Source of the DNA: Sulfurovum sp. FS08-3
GTDB taxonomy: Bacteria > Campylobacterota > Campylobacteria > Campylobacterales > Sulfurovaceae
Length of the DNA: 64,000 bases
Direction: 5' to 3'
Assembly (NCBI GenBank): GCA_000830175.1
Contig: JQIS01000001.1
Span: 35,482-99,481, forward strand
Of this stretch, positions 26,427 to 35,625 are shown in pieces (position 1 is the stretch's first letter; each line of letters begins with the position of its first letter). The notes beneath the pieces are model-generated. The model saw only the letters and a program-made list of their open reading frames with translations. It was not told the DNA's origin and did no database searches. The position numbers were made by a program, and so were the translations under genes.

Positions 26427-26684
26427 ATGGCTCACAAAAAAGGTCAGGGTTCAACCCAAAACAACCGTGACTCAATAGGTCAGCGGTTAGGTGTCAAAAA
26501 ATTTGGTGGGGAAGCGGTAATCCCTGGAAACATCATCATTCGACAAAGAGGCACAAAAGTCAAGCCTGGTAACGGTGTCGGAATGGGCAAAGACCATACT
26601 ATCTTTGCTATGATTGAAGGTGTGGTAAAGTTTGAAAACCACTCAGTAAGACAAAAAAGAGTATCAGTAGTACCTGCTCAATAA
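26427..26684 (+). CDS. rpmA: Ribosomal protein L27
   Basis: An 85-residue bL27: [52 protein letters not shown]. The N-terminus begins directly with MAHKKG, without the cleavable extension seen in Firmicutes. Preceded by TAAGGAGAAGAG. Unlike many bacteria, obgE does not follow; an alpha/beta hydrolase gene lies convergent downstream. Confidence 0.97.
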   Translation: MAHKKGQGSTQNNRDSIGQRLGVKKFGGEAVIPGNIIIRQRGTKVKPGNGVGMGKDHTIFAMIEGVVKFENHSVRQKRVSVVPAQ

Positions 26685-26689
26685 CACTC

Positions 26690-26710
26690 TGTACCCCTTT
26701 TGCGGGTACA
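26690..26710 (+). terminator. Hairpin after rpmA
   Basis: TGTACCC-CTTTTGC-GGGTACA, six nucleotides after the rpmA stop. Confidence 0.6.
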
Positions 26711-26827
26711 ACTTCCTCGCAATCAACAATCATTTAAGCTTTGCAACTTCTTATCCATAACGTAAAATAATCTAGTTTTTTTGAGAGATACACTTTAGCG
26801 TATCAATTTTTTGACCATTGCTCCCTC

Positions 26828-27736
26828 TTAGCTACTTTTCATAAACTTTCGTATTTCGTAGATGACCTTTTGGGGAGCCTCTTCGTGGGGCATGTGACCG
26901 ATTTTGGAAAATACTTTGAGGCGACTGTTGGGGAGCATGTAGTGGAGGCGATAGGCATTATAGACATGTATGGAAATATCATCTTCGCCCCAAATGATAA
27001 GGGTAGGAATGGTGATTTTTTTGTATTGAGTCGTAATCTCTTCGATGTCATCGGGGACAAGTTGGGCTACGGTTTTGATATAGGCGTATTTGGCATCGGG
27101 GTTTTCAATCATCTTAGCACTCTGCTCTACCCCCTCATTGGGGATTTTGGTATCGTCGCTAAAGGCGTATTTGTAGGCTTCAAGTGCATGCCAATGCCCC
27201 GACATGACCCTAAGCCCCAAAGGACCAATCACGGGGGTATTGAGCAGACGTAGCATGGAGGGGAGTTGTTGGTTGTACGCCATGGTATTGATAAGCACCA
27301 AACGCCTAATGGAGAGGGAGTGTTTTTTTGCCATTAGTGCCAAAACCATCGCCACACCTCCACCCAAAGAGTGTCCTACGATGGTGACATTTTTTAGGCG
27401 GTGCTTTTTGATAAAATTCTCCACCAAAAGGGCTTGGTCATAGACAGAGTAGAGTCCATCTTTGGTTTTGGGTGAATCGCCAAAGCCTTTGAGGTCAAGC
27501 GAATAGAGTCGATAGTTGCGTGCCAAATCTCGCTCAAGGTATCGCCATGTGTGTTTGCTCTCTCCAAAGCCGTGCAAAAAGAGTATCGTAGCACCACGCC
27601 CTAGTGAGGTATAGGAGAGTTCTAAGGGTTGTTGCAAACGTATATCGATACGATTTTTCCATGTAATAGGCACTTGTTTAGAGGCACAACCGTTTAAAAC
27701 AATAATAAAAATAGATAAATAGAGAATTTGACGCAT
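26828..27736 (-). CDS. Alpha/beta hydrolase lipoprotein
   Basis: A 302-residue serine hydrolase with a lipoprotein signal (lipobox LNGC), so it is probably anchored in an envelope membrane. The alpha/beta hydrolase core shows FLHGFGESKHTWRYLERDLA (oxyanion region), the nucleophile elbow VGHSLGGG, the acid in IIWGEDDISI and the catalytic His in KIGHMPHEEAP. The substrate is unknown; esterase or lipase-like activity is likely. It is a stand-alone gene, divergent from the lipoprotein at 27835. Confidence 0.88.
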   Translation of the reverse strand: MRQILYLSIFIIVLNGCASKQVPITWKNRIDIRLQQPLELSYTSLGRGATILFLHGFGESKHTWRYLERDLARNYRLYSLDLKGFGDSPKTKDGLYSVYDQALLVENFIKKHRLKNVTIVGHSLGGGVAMVLALMAKKHSLSIRRLVLINTMAYNQQLPSMLRLLNTPVIGPLGLRVMSGHWHALEAYKYAFSDDTKIPNEGVEQSAKMIENPDAKYAYIKTVAQLVPDDIEEITTQYKKITIPTLIIWGEDDISIHVYNAYRLHYMLPNSRLKVFSKIGHMPHEEAPQKVIYEIRKFMKSS

Positions 27737-27834
27737 AACACCCTAACATTTCGCAATAAAGTTTATTATACCAACTTAACTCTTAAGCCAAAAATATGTA
27801 TAATTTAATATTAAAACATATAGGAGAAATAACG

Positions 27835-28563
27835 ATGAGAAAAATCCATCTATTTATTGCCTCGGTCTCTTTGATTTTGCTTTCGTGCGGAAGTAGCGAT
27901 ACTGCCACTACCAACGATACTAAATCCTACATAGAGTACCCTACAACAGGAAGCGGGACTTTTGAGTCTCCCTATAGTATCTCAAACGGTATCTATCCAT
28001 TTATAGGGGAGAAGTATTACTCGGTTGAGGTTATCAAAAATGAGTGCAATGTGTTGGTTTATGGCGTTAAAAACTTTGATGCCTACAACAATTTGCGATT
28101 TATTGACGATAGTCACTCTCGTGAGATGACTCCAACCTACAACTATCTCTATGAAAATCTCAACAAAAACGGTTACGATGTGATTGTCGATAGCGATAAT
28201 TACGCCTCTTTTGGTATCTTCTCGCCTTGTATAGAAGATAGCAAAGCCCAAAGCAATGCTTATGTAGAGCTTGAAGCGGGGGATAGAGTCACGATGAGTG
28301 CCAACAATGCACTCTACAAATTTACCACCTCGCGCATAGGCAATTTTGTACTCAATACAACAGGTACGGAAGTAGAGGCACGTTTGTACGACCATAAAAT
28401 GCTCAATATTTACAGCGAACTTGACAGCAAACACGAAAAGGTATTGCAATCGGGCGAATACTATCTCCTAGTCTCCAAAACAACCAAAACCGATATTCAA
28501 TTTGTTTTTGACTTTTTGACGATGCAACCCACAGCCGTAACCTCGGCTTTAGCCGAGTTTTAA
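27835..28563 (+). CDS. Lipoprotein, unknown
   Basis: A 242-residue lipoprotein starting at the ATG at 27835 (MRKIHLFIASVSLILLSC, preceded by AGGAGAAATAACG); a frame extending to 27796 lacks a ribosome site. After a Thr/Asn linker comes GSGTFESPYSISNGIYPFIG, then beta-rich sequence with EAGDRVTMSANNALYKFTTSRIGNFVL and GEYYLLVSKTTKTD. This resembles a pre-peptidase C-terminal-like jelly-roll fold, but the match is weak. It ends within a strong hairpin shared with dnaJ. Confidence 0.65.
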   Translation: MRKIHLFIASVSLILLSCGSSDTATTNDTKSYIEYPTTGSGTFESPYSISNGIYPFIGEKYYSVEVIKNECNVLVYGVKNFDAYNNLRFIDDSHSREMTPTYNYLYENLNKNGYDVIVDSDNYASFGIFSPCIEDSKAQSNAYVELEAGDRVTMSANNALYKFTTSRIGNFVLNTTGTEVEARLYDHKMLNIYSELDSKHEKVLQSGEYYLLVSKTTKTDIQFVFDFLTMQPTAVTSALAEF

Positions 28564-28564
28564 T
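28542..28564. terminator. Terminator between convergent lipoprotein gene and dnaJ
   Basis: CTCGGCT-TT-AGCCGAG followed by TTTTAATATTT. The stem overlaps the last codons of the plus-strand gene. Confidence 0.75.
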
Positions 28565-28566
28565 AT

Positions 28567-29691
28567 TTAGTTAAACCACCCTTTGATTTTATCAAAGGCA
28601 CTCTCTAGTACGCTCTTGTGGGGTGTGCTTTCGACTCCAAAGCTCTCTTCGAGTTTGTGCAGTAGCTCTCTTTGGTGAGAGGTGATGGAGGTAGGTTTGA
28701 TGATTTTGATTTGTGCAATGAGTCGTCCTTTGCGTTTGGTATGCACATCGGTAACTCCCATGCCATTAAATACAAATTGCTCTTTGTCTTGTGTGCCGAC
28801 TTTCAAATCAAGTTCTAGTTCTCCTTGGAGCGATGGGATAGTAATCTTATCGCCCAGTATCGCTTTGGTGAAGAAGATAGGCACTTCGATGTAAATATCG
28901 TTGCCGTTTCGTATGAAGTGTTCATCCTCTTCGACTATGAAGATAATATACAAATCCCCTCTTTGACCGTTTTTGCTTTGGTTGCCGTAGCCTTGTGCTC
29001 TTAGGCGGTTACCGCTATCAATACCTGCTGGAATATCAATCGTAATGGTCTCTTTGACCTCTTGGTATCCATCGCCTTTGCATTTGGGGCATTTCTCTTT
29101 GATTTGCTTGCCTGCTCCTTTGCATTTGGGACACTCTTGGGCAAATGTCATAAATCCTTGCTTCATCACCACTTGACCTTGTCCGTTACAATAGTCGCAC
29201 GTCGTCATTTCACCGTTTTTGGCTCCCGTACCACCGCAATCGTCGCAAGGGATTTTGTAGGTGATAGGAATCTCTTTTTTGCATCCAAATACCGCTTCAT
29301 TGAAAGCTAGTTCAAGCTCTATCTCAAAATCCAAAGCATATTTTTGCGAAGGGTCTCGTCTGGCTTGACGACCAAATCCGCCAAAACCTCCGCCTCCACC
29401 AAACATAGAGTTGAAAATATCCATAATATCATCCATCGAACCAAAACCGCTTCTGCCCCCTTGTCCTTCAAGTCCTGCTTTGCCGTATTTGTCGTAAATA
29501 GCCCGTTTGTTGTCGTCGCTTAATACTTGATAGGCTTCATTGACGTATTTAAAATTCTCTTCGGCTTCTTTGTTGTCTGGATTTCTATCGGGATGGTATT
29601 TGAGTGCCAATTTTCGATACGCCTTTTTGAGTTCTGTGCCTGTAGCGTTTCGACTCACCTCTAATATCTCATAATAGTCCATATCTTGCAT
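28567..29691 (-). CDS. dnaJ: Chaperone DnaJ
   Basis: A 374-residue class A Hsp40 co-chaperone that stimulates DnaK. The J domain has the HPD triad at 33-35. It is followed by a Gly/Phe region ([13 protein letters not shown]) and the zinc domain with four CxxCxGxG motifs: [24 protein letters not shown] and CPKCKGDG. The substrate-binding C-terminal domains follow ([18 protein letters not shown]). Length is normal. Start could also be the Met four codons in (29682). hypD lies 73 nt upstream in the same orientation. Confidence 0.96.
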   Translation of the reverse strand: MQDMDYYEILEVSRNATGTELKKAYRKLALKYHPDRNPDNKEAEENFKYVNEAYQVLSDDNKRAIYDKYGKAGLEGQGGRSGFGSMDDIMDIFNSMFGGGGGFGGFGRQARRDPSQKYALDFEIELELAFNEAVFGCKKEIPITYKIPCDDCGGTGAKNGEMTTCDYCNGQGQVVMKQGFMTFAQECPKCKGAGKQIKEKCPKCKGDGYQEVKETITIDIPAGIDSGNRLRAQGYGNQSKNGQRGDLYIIFIVEEDEHFIRNGNDIYIEVPIFFTKAILGDKITIPSLQGELELDLKVGTQDKEQFVFNGMGVTDVHTKRKGRLIAQIKIIKPTSITSHQRELLHKLEESFGVESTPHKSVLESAFDKIKGWFN

Positions 29692-29764
29692 TCAATTCTC
29701 TCCAATATATTTTTCAAAGGCAATATTTTATCATAAAATCAATAACATCCATCTCAAAAAGTAC

Positions 29765-30889
29765 TCATCGCAACAGATTCCCATATTTATAATAAGCCGC
29801 ACACGCCCCCTCGCTACTCACCATACAGCTCCCTAGTGGATTGGAGGGGGTACACGCTGTGCCAAAGACTTTGCAATCAACGGGATTGGCTTTGCCTTTG
29901 AGAATTTCACCGCAAATGCAAAGCTTGTGATCATCAATAGGTGTATCGGGGAGAATAGCACGGAAGAACACCTCAGCATCCATAGAAGCAAAGGCATCTT
30001 TGAGCTTCAAAGCACTGTGACCAATATCCCCAATCCCCCTCCATCTAAAATGCTCCCTCTTTTCCAAATAGGTTTCAATGAGTTTTTGAGCCACGGCATT
30101 ACCCTCTTTGGTGACACTTCGTGTGTATTGCACCTCTACCTCGCTTCGTCCCTCATTGATTTGTTGGAGTATCATGAGTACCGATTGCATCACATCAATA
30201 GGCTCAAATCCACTGACTACTACGGGTTTTTTGTAGTGCGTAGCAAACTCATCGTAGATTTGGCTTCCACTTATGACGCTCACATGACTAGGACCGATAA
30301 AAGCATCGATGGTATGCGTAGGGTCATCAAGCAAGACACGCATAGGCTCGGGTACGGTGATATGATTGATATGAAAAAGGATATTTTTGATATTTTTGTT
30401 CACTACTTGATGAATAAGGGCGGTTGTCATAGGGGTAGTCGTCTCAAAACCAATAGCAAAGAAAACAACGCTTTTATCGGGGTTGTCGTGAGCAATTTTG
30501 AGACACTCCATAGGCGAATAGACAAACCGCACATCGGCTCCCTTTGCCCTTGCATCTTGCAAATTGCCTTTGCTTCCTGGTACTTTGATCATATCGCCCA
30601 GTGTTACCAAAATCACACCCTTTTGCATTGCCAAAGTATAGGCGTGGTCGATACGCTCTTTGGGCATGACACACACGGGGCAACCTGGCCCATGAAGGAA
30701 ACGGACATTGGAGGGCAAAAGTTGATGGAGTCCATACTTCATAATCGAATGCGTATGCCCCCCACACACCTCCATAATATTGATAGGTTTTATAAGCCTT
30801 TTTGCCTCTTCATCTATGAGCCTTGCATAAGATTTGATTACCTCTGGTTGTCGAAAACCCTCAAAGAGGTCTTTAAGATTTAGGGGCAT
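29765..30889 (-). CDS. hypD: Hydrogenase maturation factor HypD
   Basis: A 374-residue iron-sulphur scaffold on which, with HypC, the Fe(CN)2CO group of [NiFe] hydrogenase is built. Conserved motifs: NIMEVCGGHTHSI, LHGPGCPVCVMP, FAIGFETTTP, GFEPIDVMQ. The C-terminal cysteine set for the 4Fe-4S cluster is present (CICGEILKG, CKVFGTACTP, SSEGACAAYYKY). The first 17 nt overlap the end of mcrB, and hypC lies ~2.9 kb upstream with an antitoxin-like gene and mcrCB in between. In most relatives hypC and hypD are adjacent. A detached copy of its first ~33 codons lies at 749-892. Confidence 0.96.
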   Translation of the reverse strand: MPLNLKDLFEGFRQPEVIKSYARLIDEEAKRLIKPINIMEVCGGHTHSIMKYGLHQLLPSNVRFLHGPGCPVCVMPKERIDHAYTLAMQKGVILVTLGDMIKVPGSKGNLQDARAKGADVRFVYSPMECLKIAHDNPDKSVVFFAIGFETTTPMTTALIHQVVNKNIKNILFHINHITVPEPMRVLLDDPTHTIDAFIGPSHVSVISGSQIYDEFATHYKKPVVVSGFEPIDVMQSVLMILQQINEGRSEVEVQYTRSVTKEGNAVAQKLIETYLEKREHFRWRGIGDIGHSALKLKDAFASMDAEVFFRAILPDTPIDDHKLCICGEILKGKANPVDCKVFGTACTPSNPLGSCMVSSEGACAAYYKYGNLLR

Positions 30890-32366
30890 AACCTATCACC
30901 TCATCCAAATCTATCTCCTCACCGTAAAAATACTCCTCTAAGAGTGGCTTGATTTTGTACTCTATCGCAAACTCCAAATCATTCTCACCCTCTAAATTCA
31001 TAAAATAGCTATGCCCCAACTGATACTCCTCGCCTCGTTTGTCTTTGATATACTTATTGAGTTTTTTCATCAACGCTTGTGCTTTTTCATCATCGACTAG
31101 CTCGGGGTTGGGCTTCATTTTGATAAATGTAAATCTCCGACGCAAAGCAATATCCATCGTCGCAATCGATTTATCGGTCGAGTTCATGGTGGCGATGATG
31201 TAGAGATTGGAGGGGATTTTAAACTTCTCTTTGGAGTATGGAAGTGTGACTTCATAACTGTCTCTTTTGTCCTCTTCAATTAAAGTTATCAACTCTCCAA
31301 ATATTTTGGAGATATTACCACGATTGATTTCATCTATTATGATGTAGTGGTTTTTTTGTTCTACTTTTTCTATAGTTGAGTTTTGTTTTAACTTTAAAAG
31401 TTTTTCCAATAATGGATTATAATACGGAGCAAGTCCACCATTGATAATATTATTGCTACCCTCATAATACATTTTTTCTAATGTTTTCATCGATAGAGTA
31501 TGTCTTTTATCACCATTTTGTTTTTCAAAATATACTGTATTTTCATTGTAATCAAAAATATTGTAATAACTATCTGCTCTTTTTAGATTAATTGCCACTA
31601 CCTCTTCATTTTCTATTTTATCTCTTAATAATGAATTAATAGCATCTGTAAATAATATCTCTTTTCTATTCTTTGATTTTAGTAAATTAATCTCAGCCTC
31701 TCTACTTAAACTTTTAAAAACACCATTCTTTAACTCAATCTTTCCATCTTCATTAGGTCGAAACCCCTCGATAAAATCTTCATACGAATAGCTTTGATGG
31801 AAGGTGACAAACTCTAAGCGTTTTTCGCTTTTAATCGTCTCAAAAGTAGATTTATCAAAGTTATCGGTTTTATTGTTTGCTGTTATGGTCTCAAAAATAG
31901 TTGTTTCATCTTCGCCATTTTCTATCATACTTATCAAGCGTTGATAGTTGTGCGTTTTGCCTACCCCTGGTGCACCGTAGAGGAGGATGTTTTTGGTTTT
32001 TATAGTTTTATTTTTTACTATCATGTTCAACTCTTTTAATGCTTCTTGGATTTCACTTTTTAATTCCCAAATAAAAAGTTTTCCATCTCCCCAACCGTTG
32101 AAAAACAAATCCCAAAATTTTTCTTTTTGATTCTCTCTTGCTGTAAAGCTTATATCGTAAAACTTTGCTATCCTTTTTGCATAGCGACCAACTTCTAAGT
32201 TTATATTACCATAAGTTGTATTAAGTTTTTGAGCTATTATACTTGCTGGTGCTTGATGTTTATCAAATGAATAGAGAGTTGTAAAGATAGATAAATCCAA
32301 CTGATTAGTCATATTTTCATTCTGCAAAATATCCATCCAATCATGTTTAGTTAAAGTTGTAGCCAT
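30873..32366 (-). CDS. mcrB: McrB-type GTPase subunit of a modification-dependent restriction system
   Basis: A 497-residue AAA+ protein of the McrB family. The N-terminal ~100 residues look like the ScoMcrA-type N-head domain (NLEVGRYAKRIAKFYDI, FWDLFFNG, FIWELKSEIQEAL) rather than the E. coli DNA-binding domain. The motor has Walker A GAPGVGKT (131-138), the segment VTFHQSYSYEDFIEGF, the McrB signature DEINRGNISKIFGELITLIE, and sensor regions NSTDKSIATMDIALRRRFTF. With McrC it should cut DNA carrying modified bases. Its start overlaps mcrC by ~20 nt and its stop overlaps the start of hypD by 17 nt, placing it inside a hyp operon. Confidence 0.9.
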   Translation of the reverse strand: MATTLTKHDWMDILQNENMTNQLDLSIFTTLYSFDKHQAPASIIAQKLNTTYGNINLEVGRYAKRIAKFYDISFTARENQKEKFWDLFFNGWGDGKLFIWELKSEIQEALKELNMIVKNKTIKTKNILLYGAPGVGKTHNYQRLISMIENGEDETTIFETITANNKTDNFDKSTFETIKSEKRLEFVTFHQSYSYEDFIEGFRPNEDGKIELKNGVFKSLSREAEINLLKSKNRKEILFTDAINSLLRDKIENEEVVAINLKRADSYYNIFDYNENTVYFEKQNGDKRHTLSMKTLEKMYYEGSNNIINGGLAPYYNPLLEKLLKLKQNSTIEKVEQKNHYIIIDEINRGNISKIFGELITLIEEDKRDSYEVTLPYSKEKFKIPSNLYIIATMNSTDKSIATMDIALRRRFTFIKMKPNPELVDDEKAQALMKKLNKYIKDKRGEEYQLGHSYFMNLEGENDLEFAIEYKIKPLLEEYFYGEEIDLDEVIGYAPKS

Positions 32367-33543
32367 ATAATACCTCCATTCTTCTTTTCATTTCCCTAAT
32401 ATACTCTTCATAACACCCATCAAAATCCAAATCAATCGAAGCAATTTTAAGCTTTACAGCTTGTTCTCTATTGCCTAAAATCAAATCTCTATCTCTATCT
32501 TCTAAATGTTTAGGATAGAGTAGCATAACATCTTTTTGATAATGTATTCCATAGGCAAAGGCTTGATATTTGTCGCTTTGTTTGATGCTCTCCCTCTTTT
32601 TGTACTTGGTATCGATGATGAGCTTGGAGGTGATAATATCGGGCTTTAGGATTAGGTCATTTAATACTCTTTGGTTTTGTATCTGCGTGTCACTATCAAG
32701 CTCTTTTACTATCCGTGCGATAAATTTCTCAAATAGCACATTCATATCAAACAAAAAAGCAAAAGATTTTTGATGCGTTGTAAAGAGTGGGATAGATTGG
32801 TGTAGCAACAAAAGGGCAAGTTCATAGCTACGCTTAAATCGGTGATTGAGACGATTAAAGTCGATAGTGAGGCGATGAATATCGATAACTTTGGCTTCTA
32901 CTTCATCGAGTATCACTTCACACTGCTTTAAAAGCTTTTTGTTTTGCACGAAGCGTTGCAGGTACTTTATAGCGTAGAGCAAAAATTGATTGAGGGGGTT
33001 GTCGGGGCTAAACTCATCGTACTCGCAGTAGATTTTGTGATGGGTGAAGTTGTGTTTGTAGTTTTCATTGAGCAGATATTTACCCCGTAGTGTGGTGAGA
33101 TTATCTTGGTGAGTTTGATATTCTTTATATACTCCTCTTTTAAGCTCATTAAGCAACCCTTTGGCAAAAATATCTACAAATACTTCAACAATAGAGTGCG
33201 ACTTAACATTGACACAATGAGCAATATCCTCATTGGAGAGCTTCATATCATAGGCATAGATGAGCATATAGATAAAGGTGTTTAGATTTTGCGTCTCACT
33301 GTAGGCGATTTTGGGTAGGATATAATAGTTGGCATGGTTAAGGTGGAGTATCCCACAATAGTGCCTTGCTTTAAGACAACCCCACTCAAATTTGAAATAG
33401 CGATGCAAAGAGGAGGTAGCGATAATATACTCTTTGAGTATCTCGTCTGTAATCTCTTGGTGTTCGTGGGTTTTGTTAGGCATCGTCTCTATGCAAAAAA
33501 TCACACTATTTACACCGAGCCTACCATTTGGAGTAGTCCTCAT
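32347..33543 (-). CDS. mcrC: McrC-type nuclease subunit
   Basis: About 398 residues, the endonuclease partner of McrB. The N-terminal part has FEWGCLKARHYCGILHLNHANYYILPKI. The PD-(D/E)XK catalytic core is C-terminal: LKPDIITSKLIIDTKYKKRES, giving Asp...D-x-K, followed by DKYQAFAYG. The start is placed at the ATG at 33543, inside the last codons of the upstream antitoxin-like gene; a GTG or ATG slightly downstream is possible. It is co-transcribed with mcrB between hypC and hypD. Sequence length and motif order are normal for the family. Confidence 0.85.
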   Translation of the reverse strand: MRTTPNGRLGVNSVIFCIETMPNKTHEHQEITDEILKEYIIATSSLHRYFKFEWGCLKARHYCGILHLNHANYYILPKIAYSETQNLNTFIYMLIYAYDMKLSNEDIAHCVNVKSHSIVEVFVDIFAKGLLNELKRGVYKEYQTHQDNLTTLRGKYLLNENYKHNFTHHKIYCEYDEFSPDNPLNQFLLYAIKYLQRFVQNKKLLKQCEVILDEVEAKVIDIHRLTIDFNRLNHRFKRSYELALLLLHQSIPLFTTHQKSFAFLFDMNVLFEKFIARIVKELDSDTQIQNQRVLNDLILKPDIITSKLIIDTKYKKRESIKQSDKYQAFAYGIHYQKDVMLLYPKHLEDRDRDLILGNREQAVKLKIASIDLDFDGCYEEYIREMKRRMEVLYGYNFN

Positions 33544-33736
33544 TATCTTCCAATGGAGTTGATAAATCAATCTTTGCGATATATTCTAGCTCTTTTTGCG
33601 TCCATAAATCATGCTCCACAAGCTTTAAATCATCACAGTTAAGCTTTGTAGCTCTCACACTATCTTGGAAGTTTTCCAAAAACTTCAAAAATTTATCGGT
33701 CATATTGTCATTGACTTCAATTTGAAATGTCTGCAT
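33521..33736 (-). CDS. Antitoxin-like small protein
   Basis: A 71-residue acidic protein starting at the ATG at 33736 behind GAGGGAGAGAAG (MQTFQIEVNDNM...); longer frames to 33838 overlap hypC. The shape (short beta strand, helix DKFLKFLENFQDS, and the ending LSTPLEDNEDYSKW) resembles the antitoxins that in Campylobacterota precede RelE/ParE toxins, whose genes normally overlap the SKW-stop. Here mcrC overlaps the end instead. It is either a remnant of a toxin-antitoxin pair or an accessory to the restriction module. Not assigned to a named family. Confidence 0.6.
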   Translation of the reverse strand: MQTFQIEVNDNMTDKFLKFLENFQDSVRATKLNCDDLKLVEHDLWTQKELEYIAKIDLSTPLEDNEDYSKW

Positions 33737-33779
33737 CTTCTCTCCCTCGTAGCATATTTTAACATATTTATTACACAAC

Positions 33780-34067
33780 CTATCCTCCATTGGCACAATT
33801 ATCCCCATCAAGTATCGCTTGTTGCCTCTCTTTTTCATCCATCATCTCAAGTATCTCACGGTAGGTTTCAAGCGAAGCTAAGGCATCCTCTTCATCGATT
33901 TTGTTCATGATAAATCCAATGTGAAGCAGTACAAAATCGCCTATTTGCACGCTTCCCTCTTCCATCAAATCCAAAGAGGCTTCACGGCTTACTCCCATGG
34001 TATCGACGGTTGCGGTGTTGTTTTCTTGGTTGATTTGGGTTACTCTGCTCGGTATTGATAGACACAT
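33780..34067 (-). CDS. hypC: Hydrogenase maturation chaperone HypC
   Basis: A 95-residue HypC/HybG chaperone that carries the iron group with HypD and delivers it to the hydrogenase large subunit. It begins MCLSIPSRV with the essential Cys2, and has TVDTMGVSREASLDLM and GDFVLLHIGFIMNKIDEEDA. The start at 34067 is preceded by AGGAG, which lies inside the end of lsrK. The upstream stop and this start are one nucleotide apart (TAAAATG), so the two are translationally coupled. The last residues (DGDNCANGG) extend beyond the usual end. Confidence 0.96.
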   Translation of the reverse strand: MCLSIPSRVTQINQENNTATVDTMGVSREASLDLMEEGSVQIGDFVLLHIGFIMNKIDEEDALASLETYREILEMMDEKERQQAILDGDNCANGG

Positions 34068-34068
34068 T

Positions 34069-35625
34069 TTAGACTCCTGGTGCTTTCCACATTGAGGTGG
34101 TAAGTCCCTCATCGACGAGGGCTAGTTGTTTTTGATAGATGATTTGCCATCTACTCTCAATTTCACGGTAAATTTTGGTGTTTTCAAGGTTAGGTTCAAA
34201 GGTTTTCTCCCACACTACCAACGCTTTGGCTGCTTGTGTAAGGGTTTCATAGACTCCCGCCCCAACCCCTGCACTCATTGCTGCCCCCAATGCTGTAGCT
34301 TCGGTCACTTTGGGTATTTTGACTTTGCACCCTGTCACATCGGCAAGGATTTGCGACCACAACGCTCCACGACTTGCCCCACCTGCAAAGACAATCTCTT
34401 TTATCTCAATACCGCTAAAGGCTTGAATTTTTTCAAGGTTGATTTTGGATACGATACAAGCGTTTTCTTGAAGCGAACGAAACATTGAAGCTTTGTTGCA
34501 GATATTTGGGTCAATGGAGAGATTGATAAAGCTAGGAGCGGCGTGATACCATTTACCATAATTCATACTATCACTAAAGATAGGTAGTATGCCATACGAT
34601 CCTACAGGTATCGCTTTGGCTTTTTCTTCGAGTAGTGTGTAGGTATCAATACCTCTTTGTTGGGCTTCAAGCTTTTCAAGGTCACAAAAAGCATCCCGAA
34701 ACCATCGCATAATAAGTCCGCTAAAAAAGGTAATCCCCTCGGCTTGTGATTGCCCCTTGATAACATGAGGATTAACCCGAATGCCCCTATCTTTGGGCGG
34801 TGGCGTTGTGCAAGAAATATTGACCACTTGTTGCCAAAAGCTTCCGCCAAGGACGGCTACTTCTCCTATCTCTACGACTCCTAACCCTGCACTTCCTAGC
34901 TGTACATCACCTCCACCCATTACCACTTTGGTAGTAGTAGCTAAGCCCGTCTGCTTTGAAGCTTTTGGGCTAACCGTGCCGATTACTTCACCCACTTCGT
35001 AACACGGGCAAAAGATAGTATCTTTAATTCCCACTTTGGTTGCCATTGCAATATCCCATGAGCGTTCTTGAAGACTAAATATCCCTGTCGTCCCTGCGTT
35101 GCTAGGATCGGTGGCTATCACGCCGCTAAGTTTGGCAAGAACCCAATCGCCTATCATGGAGATGTGGGCTACTTTGTCGTAAATTTCGGGGCGGTTGTTT
35201 TTGAGCCACACCATGCGAGGCAATGCCCCCAAAGCAAAAGTTTGCCCTGAAATAGCGTAAAACTCCTCTTCAATACCCTCAAATTGCTCTTTGAGATACC
35301 TTACCTCCTTTGAAGCTCTTGCATCGACATTGGCAACTCCCCAAAGCTCATTGCCATCCTTATCATAAAGCACAATTCCCTCACGCATACTTGCCGCACT
35401 CAACGCTAAAATATCTCTGGAATCAACACCGCTTATAGACTCTTGAATGCACGATTTTACCAACTCCCAATTGGTAACAAAATCAAAACACATGGAGTTG
35501 GCTACTCCCTCCTCTTCAAGATGTCTCCACTCCTTTTGAGCCACTTTTAGCTCATTGCCATGGGTATCAAAAAGCACGGCACGAATGCTCCCTGTCCCTG
35601 CGTCAATGGCGAGTAGATAGTTCAT
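34069..35625 (-). CDS. lsrK: Autoinducer-2 kinase LsrK (FGGY family)
   Basis: A 518-residue FGGY carbohydrate kinase. It matches enterobacterial LsrK along its length: LLAIDAGTGSIRAVLFD at the start, SMREGIVLYDKDGNELW, DPSNAGTTGIFSL, VMGGGDVQLGSAGLGVV, RVNPHVIKGQSQAEGITFF, MRWFRDAFC, WYHAAPSFINLSIDP, and the ending LVDEGLTTSMWKAPGV. LsrK phosphorylates the quorum signal AI-2 in the cytoplasm. None of the lsr uptake, processing or repressor genes is in the window. It is coupled to hypC, an unexpected partner. Function as AI-2 kinase follows from the family; its real substrate here is untested. Confidence 0.85.
   Translation of the reverse strand: MNYLLAIDAGTGSIRAVLFDTHGNELKVAQKEWRHLEEEGVANSMCFDFVTNWELVKSCIQESISGVDSRDILALSAASMREGIVLYDKDGNELWGVANVDARASKEVRYLKEQFEGIEEEFYAISGQTFALGALPRMVWLKNNRPEIYDKVAHISMIGDWVLAKLSGVIATDPSNAGTTGIFSLQERSWDIAMATKVGIKDTIFCPCYEVGEVIGTVSPKASKQTGLATTTKVVMGGGDVQLGSAGLGVVEIGEVAVLGGSFWQQVVNISCTTPPPKDRGIRVNPHVIKGQSQAEGITFFSGLIMRWFRDAFCDLEKLEAQQRGIDTYTLLEEKAKAIPVGSYGILPIFSDSMNYGKWYHAAPSFINLSIDPNICNKASMFRSLQENACIVSKINLEKIQAFSGIEIKEIVFAGGASRGALWSQILADVTGCKVKIPKVTEATALGAAMSAGVGAGVYETLTQAAKALVVWEKTFEPNLENTKIYREIESRWQIIYQKQLALVDEGLTTSMWKAPGV

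Noticed and set aside
29927-30883. 318-residue plus-strand ORF opposite hypD
   Set aside because: Shadow of hypD, whose motifs are complete on the other strand; no domain in the antisense frame.
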